A stretch of 64,000 nucleotides of DNA, taken from positions 66,399-130,398 of the forward strand of contig JABAQR010000031.1 in NCBI GenBank assembly GCA_019187485.1. The letters are read 5' to 3'. The DNA is from Lysobacterales bacterium. GTDB taxonomy: Bacteria > Pseudomonadota > Gammaproteobacteria > Xanthomonadales > SZUA-5. Below are positions 1 through 8,437 of this stretch, piece after piece. Below the pieces are notes generated by a model. That model was given only the letters and a program-made list of their open reading frames with translations. It was not told the origin of the DNA and did no database searches. Numbering within the stretch: position 1 is the stretch's first letter; each line of letters starts with the position of its first letter. The translations under genes were made by a program, and so were the position numbers.

Positions 1-1390
1 CGACGACATACGTTCCACTCGCGGCTCCGCTCGCCAGCGTGAAGGTGCGCGTGTTGCCCGCACCGCCCGGCGTGAAGCCGCCCGGATTGTTGGTGACCGA
101 GCCGAAGGTCAGGTCGGCATCCAGCGTATCGGTCAGCACCACCGGCGCCGTGGTCGGGCCATTCGACACGACCAGGGTCACGGTGTAGGTGATGGTGTCG
201 CCCGCCAGCACCTGGGTGCCGGAGGCCGGGTTCGAGACCTTGCTCGCGGCGATCTGCGGGATCACCGGGTGGCCGGTGCTGCACGGGTTGCACTGCGGAT
301 CCGGATCGCCGCCGCCGGCCGCAATCACGCTGTTGCCGACCGTGCCGGTCGCGTCGGCGTTGACCGTCGCGGTGTACTCGACGACATACGTTCCACTCGC
401 GGCTCCGCTCGCCAGCGTGAAGGTGCGCGTGTTGCCCGCACCGCCCGGCGTGAAGCCGCCCGGATTGTTGGTGACCGAGCCGAAGGTCAGGTCGGCATCC
501 AGCGTGTCGGTCAGCACCACCGGCGCGGTCGTCGGGCCGTTCGTGACGACCAGCGAGACCGTGTAGGTGATGGTGTCGCCGGCCAGCACCTGCGTGCCGC
601 TGGCCGGGTTCGAGACCTTGCTCGCCGCGATCTGCGGCGTGACCGGATGCGTGGTCGCGCAAGTCGTGCATGCCGGGTCGGGATCGCCGCCGCCGGTGGG
701 CACGACGCTGTTTCCAACGGCGCCGCTGGCGTTTGCGTTGACGGTGGCCGTGTACTCGACGACGTAGGTTCCGCTCGCTGCGCCCGTGGCCAAGGTAAAG
801 GTGCGCGTGTTGCCTGCGCCGCCCGGCGTGAAGCCACCGGGGTTGTTCGTCACCGAACCGAAGCTCAGGTCCGGATCGAGCGTGTCGGTGAGCACAAGCG
901 GCGCGGTCGTCGGTCCGTTCGTCACGGCAACGCTGACGGTGTAGGTGATGGTGTCGCCCGCGAGCACCGACGAACCGGAAGCCGGGTTCGAGGACTTGGT
1001 GACCACGACCTGCGGCGTCACTGGATGCGTGGTCGCGCACGGCGAGCAGCCGGGCGTCGGATCACCACCACCAGTCGGTACCACGTTGTTGCCCACCGAG
1101 ACCGAGGCAGCGGCATTGACGGTCGCGGTGTACACGACCGCGTAGCTGCCCTGCGCCGTCCCGGCGGGCAAGGTGCAGACCAGCGGATTGGCCGCGTTGC
1201 AGGTGTAGGCACCGGGCGCGGTCACGCTGCCGAAGCTGAGGCCGGCTCCGAGGGTGTCGGTCAAGGTGAAAGTCGATGTCAGCGCGCCATCCGTGATGAC
1301 CGCGGTGACCGTGTACTGGATGGTGTCGCCGGCGACGACGGCGCTTCCGCTCGCAGGATTCGATACCTTCGAGACCACGATCTGCGGCGG
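1..1390 (-). repeat. Four tandem 378-bp (126-aa) DUF11 repeat units
   Basis: The string CGACGACATACG with its following 50+ bases starts at 1 and again at 379, with close variants at 757 and about 1135, an exact 378-bp period. Positions 1-128 and 379-506 look identical, so the last duplication is recent. Every unit keeps frame within the giant secreted protein. The array continues past the window edge. Confidence 0.85.
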
Positions 1391-4300
1391 CGTACCAGTC
1401 ACTGTCAGCGTCGCGGTGTCGCACACCGTGGAGTTTGGCGCTGGCGCGCACACCTGGTAGTTCACCGTGCAGGTGGGCGTCGGGTTGACGTCGAAGGTCG
1501 CGATGCCGGTAGCAGCAGCCACCGAAGCATTCGCGCAGGTCCCACCGAGGTACGTGAAGGTGCTGCCGACCGGGAACTCGTCGTTGCTGGACAGGTTGAA
1601 GGTCTGTCCGGTCGCGCCTCCCGGCAGGGTCGTCGTGTCATCCAGCGCGTCGATGATCGTCGCGGCGTCGGTGTCGGTGTTGTTCGCCGCGTTGTTGTCG
1701 TTGGTCGCACCGGTGGTGCCGGTGAAGTTCACCGCGGTCGGGCCGGTGTCGCTGCCGCCCGACGCGCCCGGCGCGAGGTAGTCGTAGGTGCACACGATCG
1801 CATCGTTCGGCGCTGCGCTCGGCAGGCTCGCCACCGGCGTCGCCGGGTTGCACACGAGGTTGCTGATCGTGCCCACGTCCACGCTCGGCGCGCAGGTGGC
1901 GTTGATCGCCGCGTTGCTGCCGATGTTGGTGCAGGTCAGTGTCAGCCCGGTCAGGCTCTGGCCGGGACTGACCACGTCCGGGATCGGGCCCAGCACCGCT
2001 TCCATGTCGGTCGTGGTGCCGGTCACCGTCAGCGTGGCGGTGTCGCACACCGTCGTGTTCGGCGCCGGCGCGCAGACCTGGTAGTTGACCGTGCACGGAC
2101 TCGGCACCACGTCGAAGGTCGCCACGCCCGCGGCGCTGACGCTCGCGTTCGCGCAGGTTCCACCCGGCTGGATCGAGAAGGTGCTGCCGACCGGGAACTC
2201 GTCGTTGGTGGACAGGTTGAAGGTCTGCCCGGTCGCGCCAGACGGTGCGCTGGTGGTGTCATCCAGCGCGTCGATGATCGTCGCGGCGTCGGTGTCGGTG
2301 TTGTTCGCCGCGTTGTTGTCGTTGGTCGCACCGGTGGTGCCGGTGAAGTTCACCGCGGTCGGGCCGGTGTCGCTGCCGCCCGGCGTGCCGGGTGCGAGAT
2401 AGTCGTAGGTGCAGGCGATCGCGCTGCCGTTGGCGAGCGAGGCCACCGGCGGGTTCGGCACGCAAACGAGGTTGCTGATCGTGCCCACGTCCACGCTCGG
2501 CGCGCAGGTGGCGTTGATCGCCGCGTTGCTGCCGATGTTGGTGCAGGTCAGCGTCAGCCCGGTCAAGCTCTGGCCCGGACTGACCACGTCCGGGATCGGA
2601 CCCAGCACCGCTTCCATGTCGGTCGTGGTGCCGGTCACCGTCAGTGTCGCGGTGTCGCAGACCGTCGTGTTCGGCGCCGGCGCGCAGACCTGGTAGTTGA
2701 CCGTGCAGGGGCTCGGCACCACGTCGAAGGTGGCCACGCCCGCGGTGCTCACGCTTGCGTTCGCGCAGGTGCCGCCCGGCTGGATCGAGAAAGTGCTGCC
2801 GATTGGGAACTGATCGTTGGTCGCCAGGTTGAAGGTCTGGCCAGTCGCACCGCCCGGCAGGGTCGTCGTGTCATCCAGCGCGTCGATGATCGTCGCGGCG
2901 TCGGTGTCGGTGTTGTTCGCCGCGTTGTTGTCGTTGGTCGCACCGGTGGTGCCGGTGAAGTTCACCGCGGTCGGGCCGGTGTCGCTGCCGCCGGCCGTAC
3001 CCGGCGCGAGGTAGTCGTAGGTGCAGACGATCGCGTCGTTCGGCGCTGCGCTCGGCAGGCTCGCCACCGGCGGGTTCGGCACGCACACGAGGTTGCTGAT
3101 CGTGCCTACGTCCACGCTCGGCGCGCAGGTGGCGTTGATCGCCGCGTTGCCGCCGATGTTGGTGCAGGTCAGCGTCAGCCCGGTCAGACTCTGGCCCGGA
3201 CTCACCACGTCCGGGATCGGGCCGAGCACCGCTTCCATGTCGGTCGTGGTGCCGGTCACCGTCAGCGTCGCGGTGTCGCACACCGTCGTGTTCGGCGCCG
3301 GCGCGCACACCTGGTAGTTGACCGTGCACGGGCTCGGCACCACGTCGAAGGTCGCCACGCCCGCGGCGCTGACGCTCGCGTTCGCGCAGGTGCCACCCGG
3401 CTGGATCGAGAAGGTACTGCCGACCGGGAACTCGTCGTTGCTCGACAGGTTGAAGGTCTGGCCGGTCGCGCCCGCCGGGGCGCTGGTGGTGTCATCGAGC
3501 GCGTCGATGATGGTCGCTGCGTCGGTGTCGGTGTTGTTCGCCGCGTTGTTGTCGTTGGTCGCACCGGTGGTGCCGGTGAAGTTCACCGCGGTCGGGCCGG
3601 TGTCGCTGCCACCCGGCGTACCCGGAGCGAGGTAGTCGTAGGTGCAGACGATCGCATCGTTCGGCGCCGCGCTCGGCAGGCTCGCCACCGGCGGGTTCGG
3701 CACGCACATCAGGTTGCTGATCGTGCCCACGTCCACGCTCGGCGCGCAGGTTGCGTCGATCGCCGCGTTGCTGCCGATGTTGGTGCAGGTCAGCGTCAGC
3801 CCGGTCAGGCTCTGGCCCGGACTCACCACGTCCGGGATCGGGCCCAGCACCGCTTCCATGTCGGTGGTGGTGCCGGTCACCGTCAGCGTCGCGGTGTCGC
3901 ACACCGTCGTGTTCGGCGCCGGCGCGCAGACCTGGTAGTTGACCGTGCACGGACTCGGCACCACGTCGAAGGTCGCCACGCCCGCGGCGCTGACGCTCGC
4001 GTTCGCGCAGGTGCCGCCCGGCTGGATCGAGAAGGTGCTGCCGATTGGGAACTGATCGTTGGTCGCCAGGTTGAAGGTCTGGCCAGTCGCACCGCCCAGC
4101 AGGGTCGTCGTGTCGTCGAGCGCGTCGATGATGGTCGCAGCGTCGGTGTCGGCGTTGTTCGCCGAGTTGCTGTCGTTGGTCGCACCGGTGGTGCCGGTGA
4201 AGTTCACCGCGGTCGGGCCGGTGTCGCTGCCGCCCGGCGTGCCGGGAGCGGTGTAATCGAAGGTGCAGGTGATGGAACTGCCGTTGGCGAGCGAGGCCAC

Positions 4301-7000
4301 TGGCGTCGGCGGCACGCAACTGAGGTTGCTGATGCTGCCGACGTCCACCGAGGGCACGCAGGTCGCCGCGAGCGCCTGGTTGGGGCCACCGTTGGTGCAG
4401 GTCAGGGTGCGCCCCACCAGCGTCTGGCCGGGACTGACGACCGCCGGAATCGGCCCGAAGCTGGCGCTCATGTCGGCGATCGCGACCAGCGTGGAACCGG
4501 TGTCGCTGTTGTTCGCCGTGGTCGACTCTGGCGTGGTGGTGCTGATGTTCGCGGCCACCGGCACGCTGCCGCTGAGCGGCGCCGTGTACGTGAAGTTGAG
4601 ATTGAGGGCCTCACCCGGATCCAACTGCGTGTCGAGACCGCTGAAACTGACCACACAGGTCGCCGTGTCGACGCTGAAGGTCGCTGGCGCGATGCCCGGA
4701 AAGTCGATGCCGGCGGGGCAACTGCCGGGCGTGCCGATCGTCACCTGGTAGACCACGCCGTTGGCGGTCGCCCCCGCGGCCGGTGCATTGGTGAACTGCA
4801 CGCTGCCGTTGACCGTCGCACCCGGTGCGACCGCGGCCGGTACCGTGATGTCCGCAGTCACGTCCGCGAGCACGATGACGGTGCTCGCACTCGCGCTGTT
4901 CGGCGCGGTGGCGCCGGCGACTTCATTCGCCGCCGAAATCGTGGTGTTCACCGGGATTGGCCCGGTGGCCGGCGCGGGGTAGTTGAAGTTGATCGTCAGC
5001 GGCGGGGAAATGCTGCTCGCCGGCAGATTGGCCGGCATGCCGGTGAAGGTGACGACGCAAGTGGCGTTGTTGTACGCAGCCGTGACGCCAGTGGGCAGCA
5101 GCGTGAAATTGACCGACGTCGGGCAGTTGCCCGGGGTGCCGATCACCGCCGTGTAGGCCGTGCCGGTGGCGGTGACGTCGCCGTTGTTCAGATAGACGAT
5201 GGTGCCGAAGACGGTCTGCCCGGGAAAGGCGCTTGGCGTCACCGTGACCAGCGTGCCGGGATCGGCGCCGACGATCGGTGGGACGATGTCCAGCGTCTGC
5301 GAGATGATCGGCGTGCGCTCCAGCGCCCAGGAATCGAGGCCCTTGGCGGTGCCGAAGTGGGTGGCGGCCGTGTTGGTACAGTCGTTGTTGGGATCGTTGG
5401 TGACTTGCGGATAGCGGCGATAGAAGAAACCCGAGCCGCCGAGGTTGCCGTCGCTGGAATCGACGCCGATCAGCGACTGCACCGGGCTCGGCTGCACCTG
5501 CAGGTGGCCGACGCCGCAGAGGTGCCCGTTGAGCTCGCCGACCAAGGTGTTGTTGCGCGTGCGATAGCCGCGGTCGTCGTAGTAGATGGTGGCGTCCTGC
5601 GAGCCGTTGCGCTTCAACACCGTCGGACCGCCGAAGGCCATGCCCTCGGTGTCGATGATCGGGAAGTGCACTTCGCCGTTACGGCCGTCGATCCGGTAGG
5701 TGTAGCCACTACCGAGCGGGAACAAGTTGCCGGCGTTGTCGCGGCCGTCCCAGAACACGCTGTGGCTGCCGGTCAGCGCGGTGCCGGTGAGCACCCGGTT
5801 GAGCGTGTTCGCGGGATCGAAATCGACGCCGTCGCGGCTGATGACGATCTGATAAGTCAGCGTGTTGACGGTGTTGAACTGGAATACACCGCCGCCGCCG
5901 AGCGCGGTGGTGGAGCCGCCAATGGTGCCGGTGAAACTGACCGCGCTCAGTTGCGGCACCGGCGGCACGCTCGGGATGCCGAGCGCGCCGAGCACCCGCT
6001 CGACTTCGGCGTCGTTGGGTCCGGCGTCGCTGACGTCCGCGAAGAAGATCGGATACTGCGGGGCCTGGGCGCTGATGCCGGAGCCAGCCGGCAGCAGCGT
6101 GGTCGCGGTCTGGTTGTTGCCGCGAACGCTCTTGTAGAGCGGCGAACCGGTGTCCAGGAAGCCGGCGCGGTTGGCGTACAGCGCGTAGGCGAAGGGGTCG
6201 AGGTCGTTGAGCGTCTGCCGGTAGCGATAGCCGTCCTCGGTGATGTAGTGCAGGACGTGATTCAGGCGCGCCGCGGCGCCGTTGTCGCCGCTGCGACCGA
6301 CCCACGCGTAGGTGAACGCGCGCCCGGCGAGGTCGGTGGTCGTGGCGTTGCTGGCGCGCACCACCACTTCCCAGGCGGCCACGCGATCCTGCAGGATCTG
6401 CGGATTGTTGGCGACCGGCGTGGCGACCAATGCCGAAAAACCCGCGGTCGCACCGGAAAAACGCACGCCGTAGATGCCCGTCGACGGCGCCAGGTAGGCG
6501 CAGGGGCTCCAGCCATCGGTGACCGTCGCACTTCCGTCGGCGCTGTTCGGTCCGGCAAGTTCTGCTGCGCGCGTGGCGATCACGCCGCGTCCGGCGCCGC
6601 CATAGCTGGCCGGCGGCAGGTTCGAGGTCGAACAGGTGTAGTCCGCCGCACCCGGGATGGTTTCGTTGCCGCGCGCGCCAAAAGACTGCGGGTTGTAGAT
6701 GAAGACGTCGCCGCCGTTGTTGCGATTGCTGGATCCGGTGTAGATGTACTCGCCGGCACGCGCGTAGACGTAGACGAACATGCGGTTGCGCGCGACGCCG
6801 GCGTAGGTGGCGTTGTTGACCACGTCCATCGGTGCGCGCGCGCCGGGCGTGCCGCTCGGGAACACCGTGCGCGTGCCTTCGGCGAAGGCCGGTCCGGACA
6901 GGAGCGGGATCGACAACGCTGCCAGCGCGAGTCCCCAGGCCCTCAGCTTTTCCGCCAGCCGCACGGTGCCGGTCGTCTTGCCAACGAAATGCGCGTTCAT
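1..7000 (-). CDS. Giant secreted repeat protein with DUF11-type domains (C-terminus outside window)
   Basis: The ATG is at 7000-6998, with AGGGGAT just upstream as ribosome site. The frame stays open to the window edge, giving 2333 codons and no stop. Residues 1-40 are a signal peptide with a hydrophobic core and AFA before Glu41, so the protein is exported. Residues 41 to about 575 form a non-repetitive domain with no family I recognise. Two looser repeats of about 100 residues follow (575-840). Then come five near-identical units of 204-207 residues and at least four 126-residue units. The last carry GDTITYTVTL and LTDTLDADLTFGSVT, hallmarks of the DUF11 (B_ant_repeat) fold found in bacterial surface proteins. 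The 207-residue units hold paired cysteines and read like further Ig/DUF11-like modules. A stalk, adhesin or matrix role is inference. Any C-terminal anchor lies outside the window. Confidence 0.85.
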   Translation of the reverse strand, partial: MNAHFVGKTTGTVRLAEKLRAWGLALAALSIPLLSGPAFAEGTRTVFPSGTPGARAPMDVVNNATYAGVARNRMFVYVYARAGEYIYTGSSNRNNGGDVFIYNPQSFGARGNETIPGAADYTCSTSNLPPASYGGAGRGVIATRAAELAGPNSADGSATVTDGWSPCAYLAPSTGIYGVRFSGATAGFSALVATPVANNPQILQDRVAAWEVVVRASNATTTDLAGRAFTYAWVGRSGDNGAAARLNHVLHYITEDGYRYRQTLNDLDPFAYALYANRAGFLDTGSPLYKSVRGNNQTATTLLPAGSGISAQAPQYPIFFADVSDAGPNDAEVERVLGALGIPSVPPVPQLSAVSFTGTIGGSTTALGGGGVFQFNTVNTLTYQIVISRDGVDFDPANTLNRVLTGTALTGSHSVFWDGRDNAGNLFPLGSGYTYRIDGRNGEVHFPIIDTEGMAFGGPTVLKRNGSQDATIYYDDRGYRTRNNTLVGELNGHLCGVGHLQVQPSPVQSLIGVDSSDGNLGGSGFFYRRYPQVTNDPNNDCTNTAATHFGTAKGLDSWALERTPIISQTLDIVPPIVGADPGTLVTVTPSAFPGQTVFGTIVYLNNGDVTATGTAYTAVIGTPGNCPTSVNFTLLPTGVTAAYNNATCVVTFTGMPANLPASSISPPLTINFNYPAPATGPIPVNTTISAANEVAGATAPNSASASTVIVLADVTADITVPAAVAPGATVNGSVQFTNAPAAGATANGVVYQVTIGTPGSCPAGIDFPGIAPATFSVDTATCVVSFSGLDTQLDPGEALNLNFTYTAPLSGSVPVAANISTTTPESTTANNSDTGSTLVAIADMSASFGPIPAVVSPGQTLVGRTLTCTNGGPNQALAATCVPSVDVGSISNLSCVPPTPVASLANGSSITCTFDYTAPGTPGGSDTGPTAVNFTGTTGATNDSNSANNADTDAATIIDALDDTTTLLGGATGQTFNLATNDQFPIGSTFSIQPGGTCANASVSAAGVATFDVVPSPCTVNYQVCAPAPNTTVCDTATLTVTGTTTDMEAVLGPIPDVVSPGQSLTGLTLTCTNIGSNAAIDATCAPSVDVGTISNLMCVPNPPVASLPSAAPNDAIVCTYDYLAPGTPGGSDTGPTAVNFTGTTGATNDNNAANNTDTDAATIIDALDDTTSAPAGATGQTFNLSSNDEFPVGSTFSIQPGGTCANASVSAAGVATFDVVPSPCTVNYQVCAPAPNTTVCDTATLTVTGTTTDMEAVLGPIPDVVSPGQSLTGLTLTCTNIGGNAAINATCAPSVDVGTISNLVCVPNPPVASLPSAAPNDAIVCTYDYLAPGTAGGSDTGPTAVNFTGTTGATNDNNAANNTDTDAATIIDALDDTTTLPGGATGQTFNLATNDQFPIGSTFSIQPGGTCANASVSTAGVATFDVVPSPCTVNYQVCAPAPNTTVCDTATLTVTGTTTDMEAVLGPIPDVVSPGQSLTGLTLTCTNIGSNAAINATCAPSVDVGTISNLVCVPNPPVASLANGSAIACTYDYLAPGTPGGSDTGPTAVNFTGTTGATNDNNAANNTDTDAATIIDALDDTTSAPSGATGQTFNLSTNDEFPVGSTFSIQPGGTCANASVSAAGVATFDVVPSPCTVNYQVCAPAPNTTVCDTATLTVTGTTTDMEAVLGPIPDVVSPGQSLTGLTLTCTNIGSNAAINATCAPSVDVGTISNLVCNPATPVASLPSAAPNDAIVCTYDYLAPGASGGSDTGPTAVNFTGTTGATNDNNAANNTDTDAATIIDALDDTTTLPGGATGQTFNLSSNDEFPVGSTFTYLGGTCANASVAAATGIATFDVNPTPTCTVNYQVCAPAPNSTVCDTATLTVTGTPPQIVVSKVSNPASGSAVVAGDTIQYTVTAVITDGALTSTFTLTDTLGAGLSFGSVTAPGAYTCNAANPLVCTLPAGTAQGSYAVVYTATVNAAASVSVGNNVVPTGGGDPTPGCSPCATTHPVTPQVVVTKSSNPASGSSVLAGDTITYTVSVAVTNGPTTAPLVLTDTLDPDLSFGSVTNNPGGFTPGGAGNTRTFTLATGAASGTYVVEYTATVNANASGAVGNSVVPTGGGDPDPACTTCATTHPVTPQIAASKVSNPASGTQVLAGDTITYTVSLVVTNGPTTAPVVLTDTLDADLTFGSVTNNPGGFTPGGAGNTRTFTLASGAASGTYVVEYTATVNADATGTVGNSVIAAGGGDPDPQCNPCSTGHPVIPQIAASKVSNPASGTQVLAGDTITYTVTLVVSNGPTTAPVVLTDTLDADLTFGSVTNNPGGFTPGGAGNTRTFTLASGAASGTYVV
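1391..4480 (-). repeat. Five tandem 612-621-bp (204-207-aa) repeat units
   Basis: The phrase TCCATGTCGG recurs so that its CCATG falls at 2002, 2614, 3235 and 3856, with a diverged copy near 4468. Spacings are 612, 621, 621 and 612 bp, all multiples of three. Long stretches are nearly identical between units. Length differences are 9-bp (three-codon) indels. The array lies inside the coding frame of the giant secreted protein. Confidence 0.85.
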
Positions 7001-7292
7001 TCGATCCCCTGTCGCCTGGACGAATCGATCGATTCATCCACGATTGCCAAGAAACACAGCAAGTTGGCGCGCTGTTCTAACACGTCAGATTAAGAACAGC
7101 CGGCAAGTTGTTGCAAATTCAGAAAAGTTTGCAATCCGCGCGCCCAAGTCAACGGCATCTCGCGGACTGCGGACAGGCTACGGGCATTGTTCCTGCAAAC
7201 CCTTGGGCGCACGCCGGACGGACGGCCGACTTGAAGAAAGTTGACCGGCTTCCTGTAACGCTTGATTAATCGGGGCGGCCGCCGGCGCCGGG
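7001..7292. other. Gap upstream of the giant repeat protein
   Basis: This 292-bp gap separates the HPt gene from the repeat-protein start. It is more AT-rich than its surroundings between 7050 and 7140, as expected for a promoter region reading leftwards. I could not pick a convincing -35/-10 pair. No small gene, tRNA or clear terminator is visible. Confidence 0.3.
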
Positions 7293-7664
7293 TCAGCCGG
7301 CGCGCCCGTCCAGCCAGGCGGCGACCGCCGCGTCGGCCTGCGCCACCAGGTTCGCCAGCGGCTCTTCCAGTTCCGGCGCAGGCCAGTTCCCGCCGCGCAG
7401 CGCGGCTTCGATGCGGCGACAGGTGTCGGCCAGTTCGAGCGCGCCGATGCTGCCGCTGGCGGCCCGCAACTGGTGGATCGGCGCGAGCGCGGCGGCCGCA
7501 TCCTGGTGCGCGCGCGCGTCGGCGTAGGCGGCAAGCAAGCGCGCACTGTGCGCGCGGTACAGCTCCAGCAAAGGCCGCCAGCGCGAGGGCCCCAGGGCGA
7601 GCACGGCCGCGACCCGCGCCGGGTCCAGCCGCGCGCGTGGCTCAGGCGGCGGCGTCCGGCTCAT
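7293..7664 (-). CDS. HPt phosphotransfer protein
   Basis: This 123-residue protein has the histidine phosphotransfer motif HQLRAASGSIGA at 64-75, where His64 should carry the phosphate. Flanking helices are rich in Ala and Leu, as in four-helix HPt bundles. It has no signal peptide or membrane segment, so it is cytoplasmic. Its start lies 23 bp inside the end of the response-regulator gene, so the two are translationally coupled. It is the third gene of an operon whose first gene is a hybrid kinase. The expected route is kinase His440, kinase Asp717, HPt His64, regulator Asp78. The family call rests on the H-box and context; partner specificity is inferred. Confidence 0.8.
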   Translation of the reverse strand: MSRTPPPEPRARLDPARVAAVLALGPSRWRPLLELYRAHSARLLAAYADARAHQDAAAALAPIHQLRAASGSIGALELADTCRRIEAALRGGNWPAPELEEPLANLVAQADAAVAAWLDGRAG

Positions 7665-8424
7665 CGCGCTGCAGGCGGTAGCCGTGCTGGTAGATCGCCT
7701 GCAGCCGCCAGCCGGATTCGCCGGCCAGCCCGAGGCGCTTGCGCAGCCGCGAGATGTGGGTGTCGATCGAGCGGGTCGACACCTGGCCCGGCATCTTCCA
7801 CACCTCGCTCAGCAACATCTCGCGGCTGACGATGCGGCCGTGGCGGCGGAACAGGTAGCACAGCAAGTCGAACTCGCGCGCGGTGGTCTCCACGCAGCTG
7901 TCGGCCTGGTACAGCCGGCGCTGGCGCAGGTCGAAGCGGAAGGGCGGGAACTGGAGTTCCGCCGGTTGCCGCGAGGCGTTGCCGGTGCGCCGCAAGGCCG
8001 CTTCGATGCGCGCAACGAGTTCGCCCGCGCGCGCTGGTTTGGCAACGTAGTCGTCGGCGCCGGCGCGCAGCGCGGCGACGACGTCGGATTCGACGTCGTG
8101 GCTGGTCAGGAACACCACCGGCACGCCGGCGTTCGGTCCTTGTCGCAACCACTCGAGCAGAGCCAGCCCGTTGGCATCCGGCAGGCTCCAGTCGAGCACG
8201 ATCGCATCGACCGACTCGACACCCAGCCGCCGGCGAAACTCGGCAGCACTCGGGTACACGACGGCCGCATGCCCGGCGGCCTCGATCCAGGCCGAGTACA
8301 GGGCTGCGTCGAAGGCGCTGTCCTCGACCAGGGCGATGCGCCATCGATTCGTGTCTGCGGCTGGGCTGTGGGGACTCGCCATCCGGTCCGGCGCGGCAAG
8401 GGATGACCCCCGATTCTGCGCCAT
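7642..8424 (-). CDS. OmpR/PhoB-family response regulator
   Basis: This 260-residue protein has an N-terminal receiver domain with acidic pocket Glu34-Asp35, phospho-acceptor Asp78 (IVLDWSLPDANG), Thr107 and Lys129. A C-terminal winged helix at about 155-255 carries SIDTHISRLRKRLG, the DNA-recognition helix of the OmpR/PhoB class. The gene begins 13 bp after the hybrid-kinase stop and overlaps the HPt gene by 23 bp. An alternative Met15 start at 8382 would remove a disordered leader. It is the output of the phosphorelay and a transcription factor. Its targets cannot be read from the window; the upstream repeat-protein gene is one candidate by proximity only. Confidence 0.92.
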   Translation of the reverse strand: MAQNRGSSLAAPDRMASPHSPAADTNRWRIALVEDSAFDAALYSAWIEAAGHAAVVYPSAAEFRRRLGVESVDAIVLDWSLPDANGLALLEWLRQGPNAGVPVVFLTSHDVESDVVAALRAGADDYVAKPARAGELVARIEAALRRTGNASRQPAELQFPPFRFDLRQRRLYQADSCVETTAREFDLLCYLFRRHGRIVSREMLLSEVWKMPGQVSTRSIDTHISRLRKRLGLAGESGWRLQAIYQHGYRLQRDEPDAAA

Positions 8425-8437
8425 TCGGGCGCCGGAT

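Noticed and set aside
1..4480. CRISPR-like periodic repeats
   Set aside because: The periods of 378 and 612-621 bp and an unbroken reading frame with DUF11 motifs show coding repeats; there are no short repeats with unique spacers and no cas genes.
269..7093. A 2274-codon open frame on the plus strand
   Set aside because: It lies opposite the giant repeat protein; its Arg/His/Gly-rich text is the reverse-strand image of high-GC coding DNA. The minus frame has a signal peptide, a ribosome site and DUF11 motifs.
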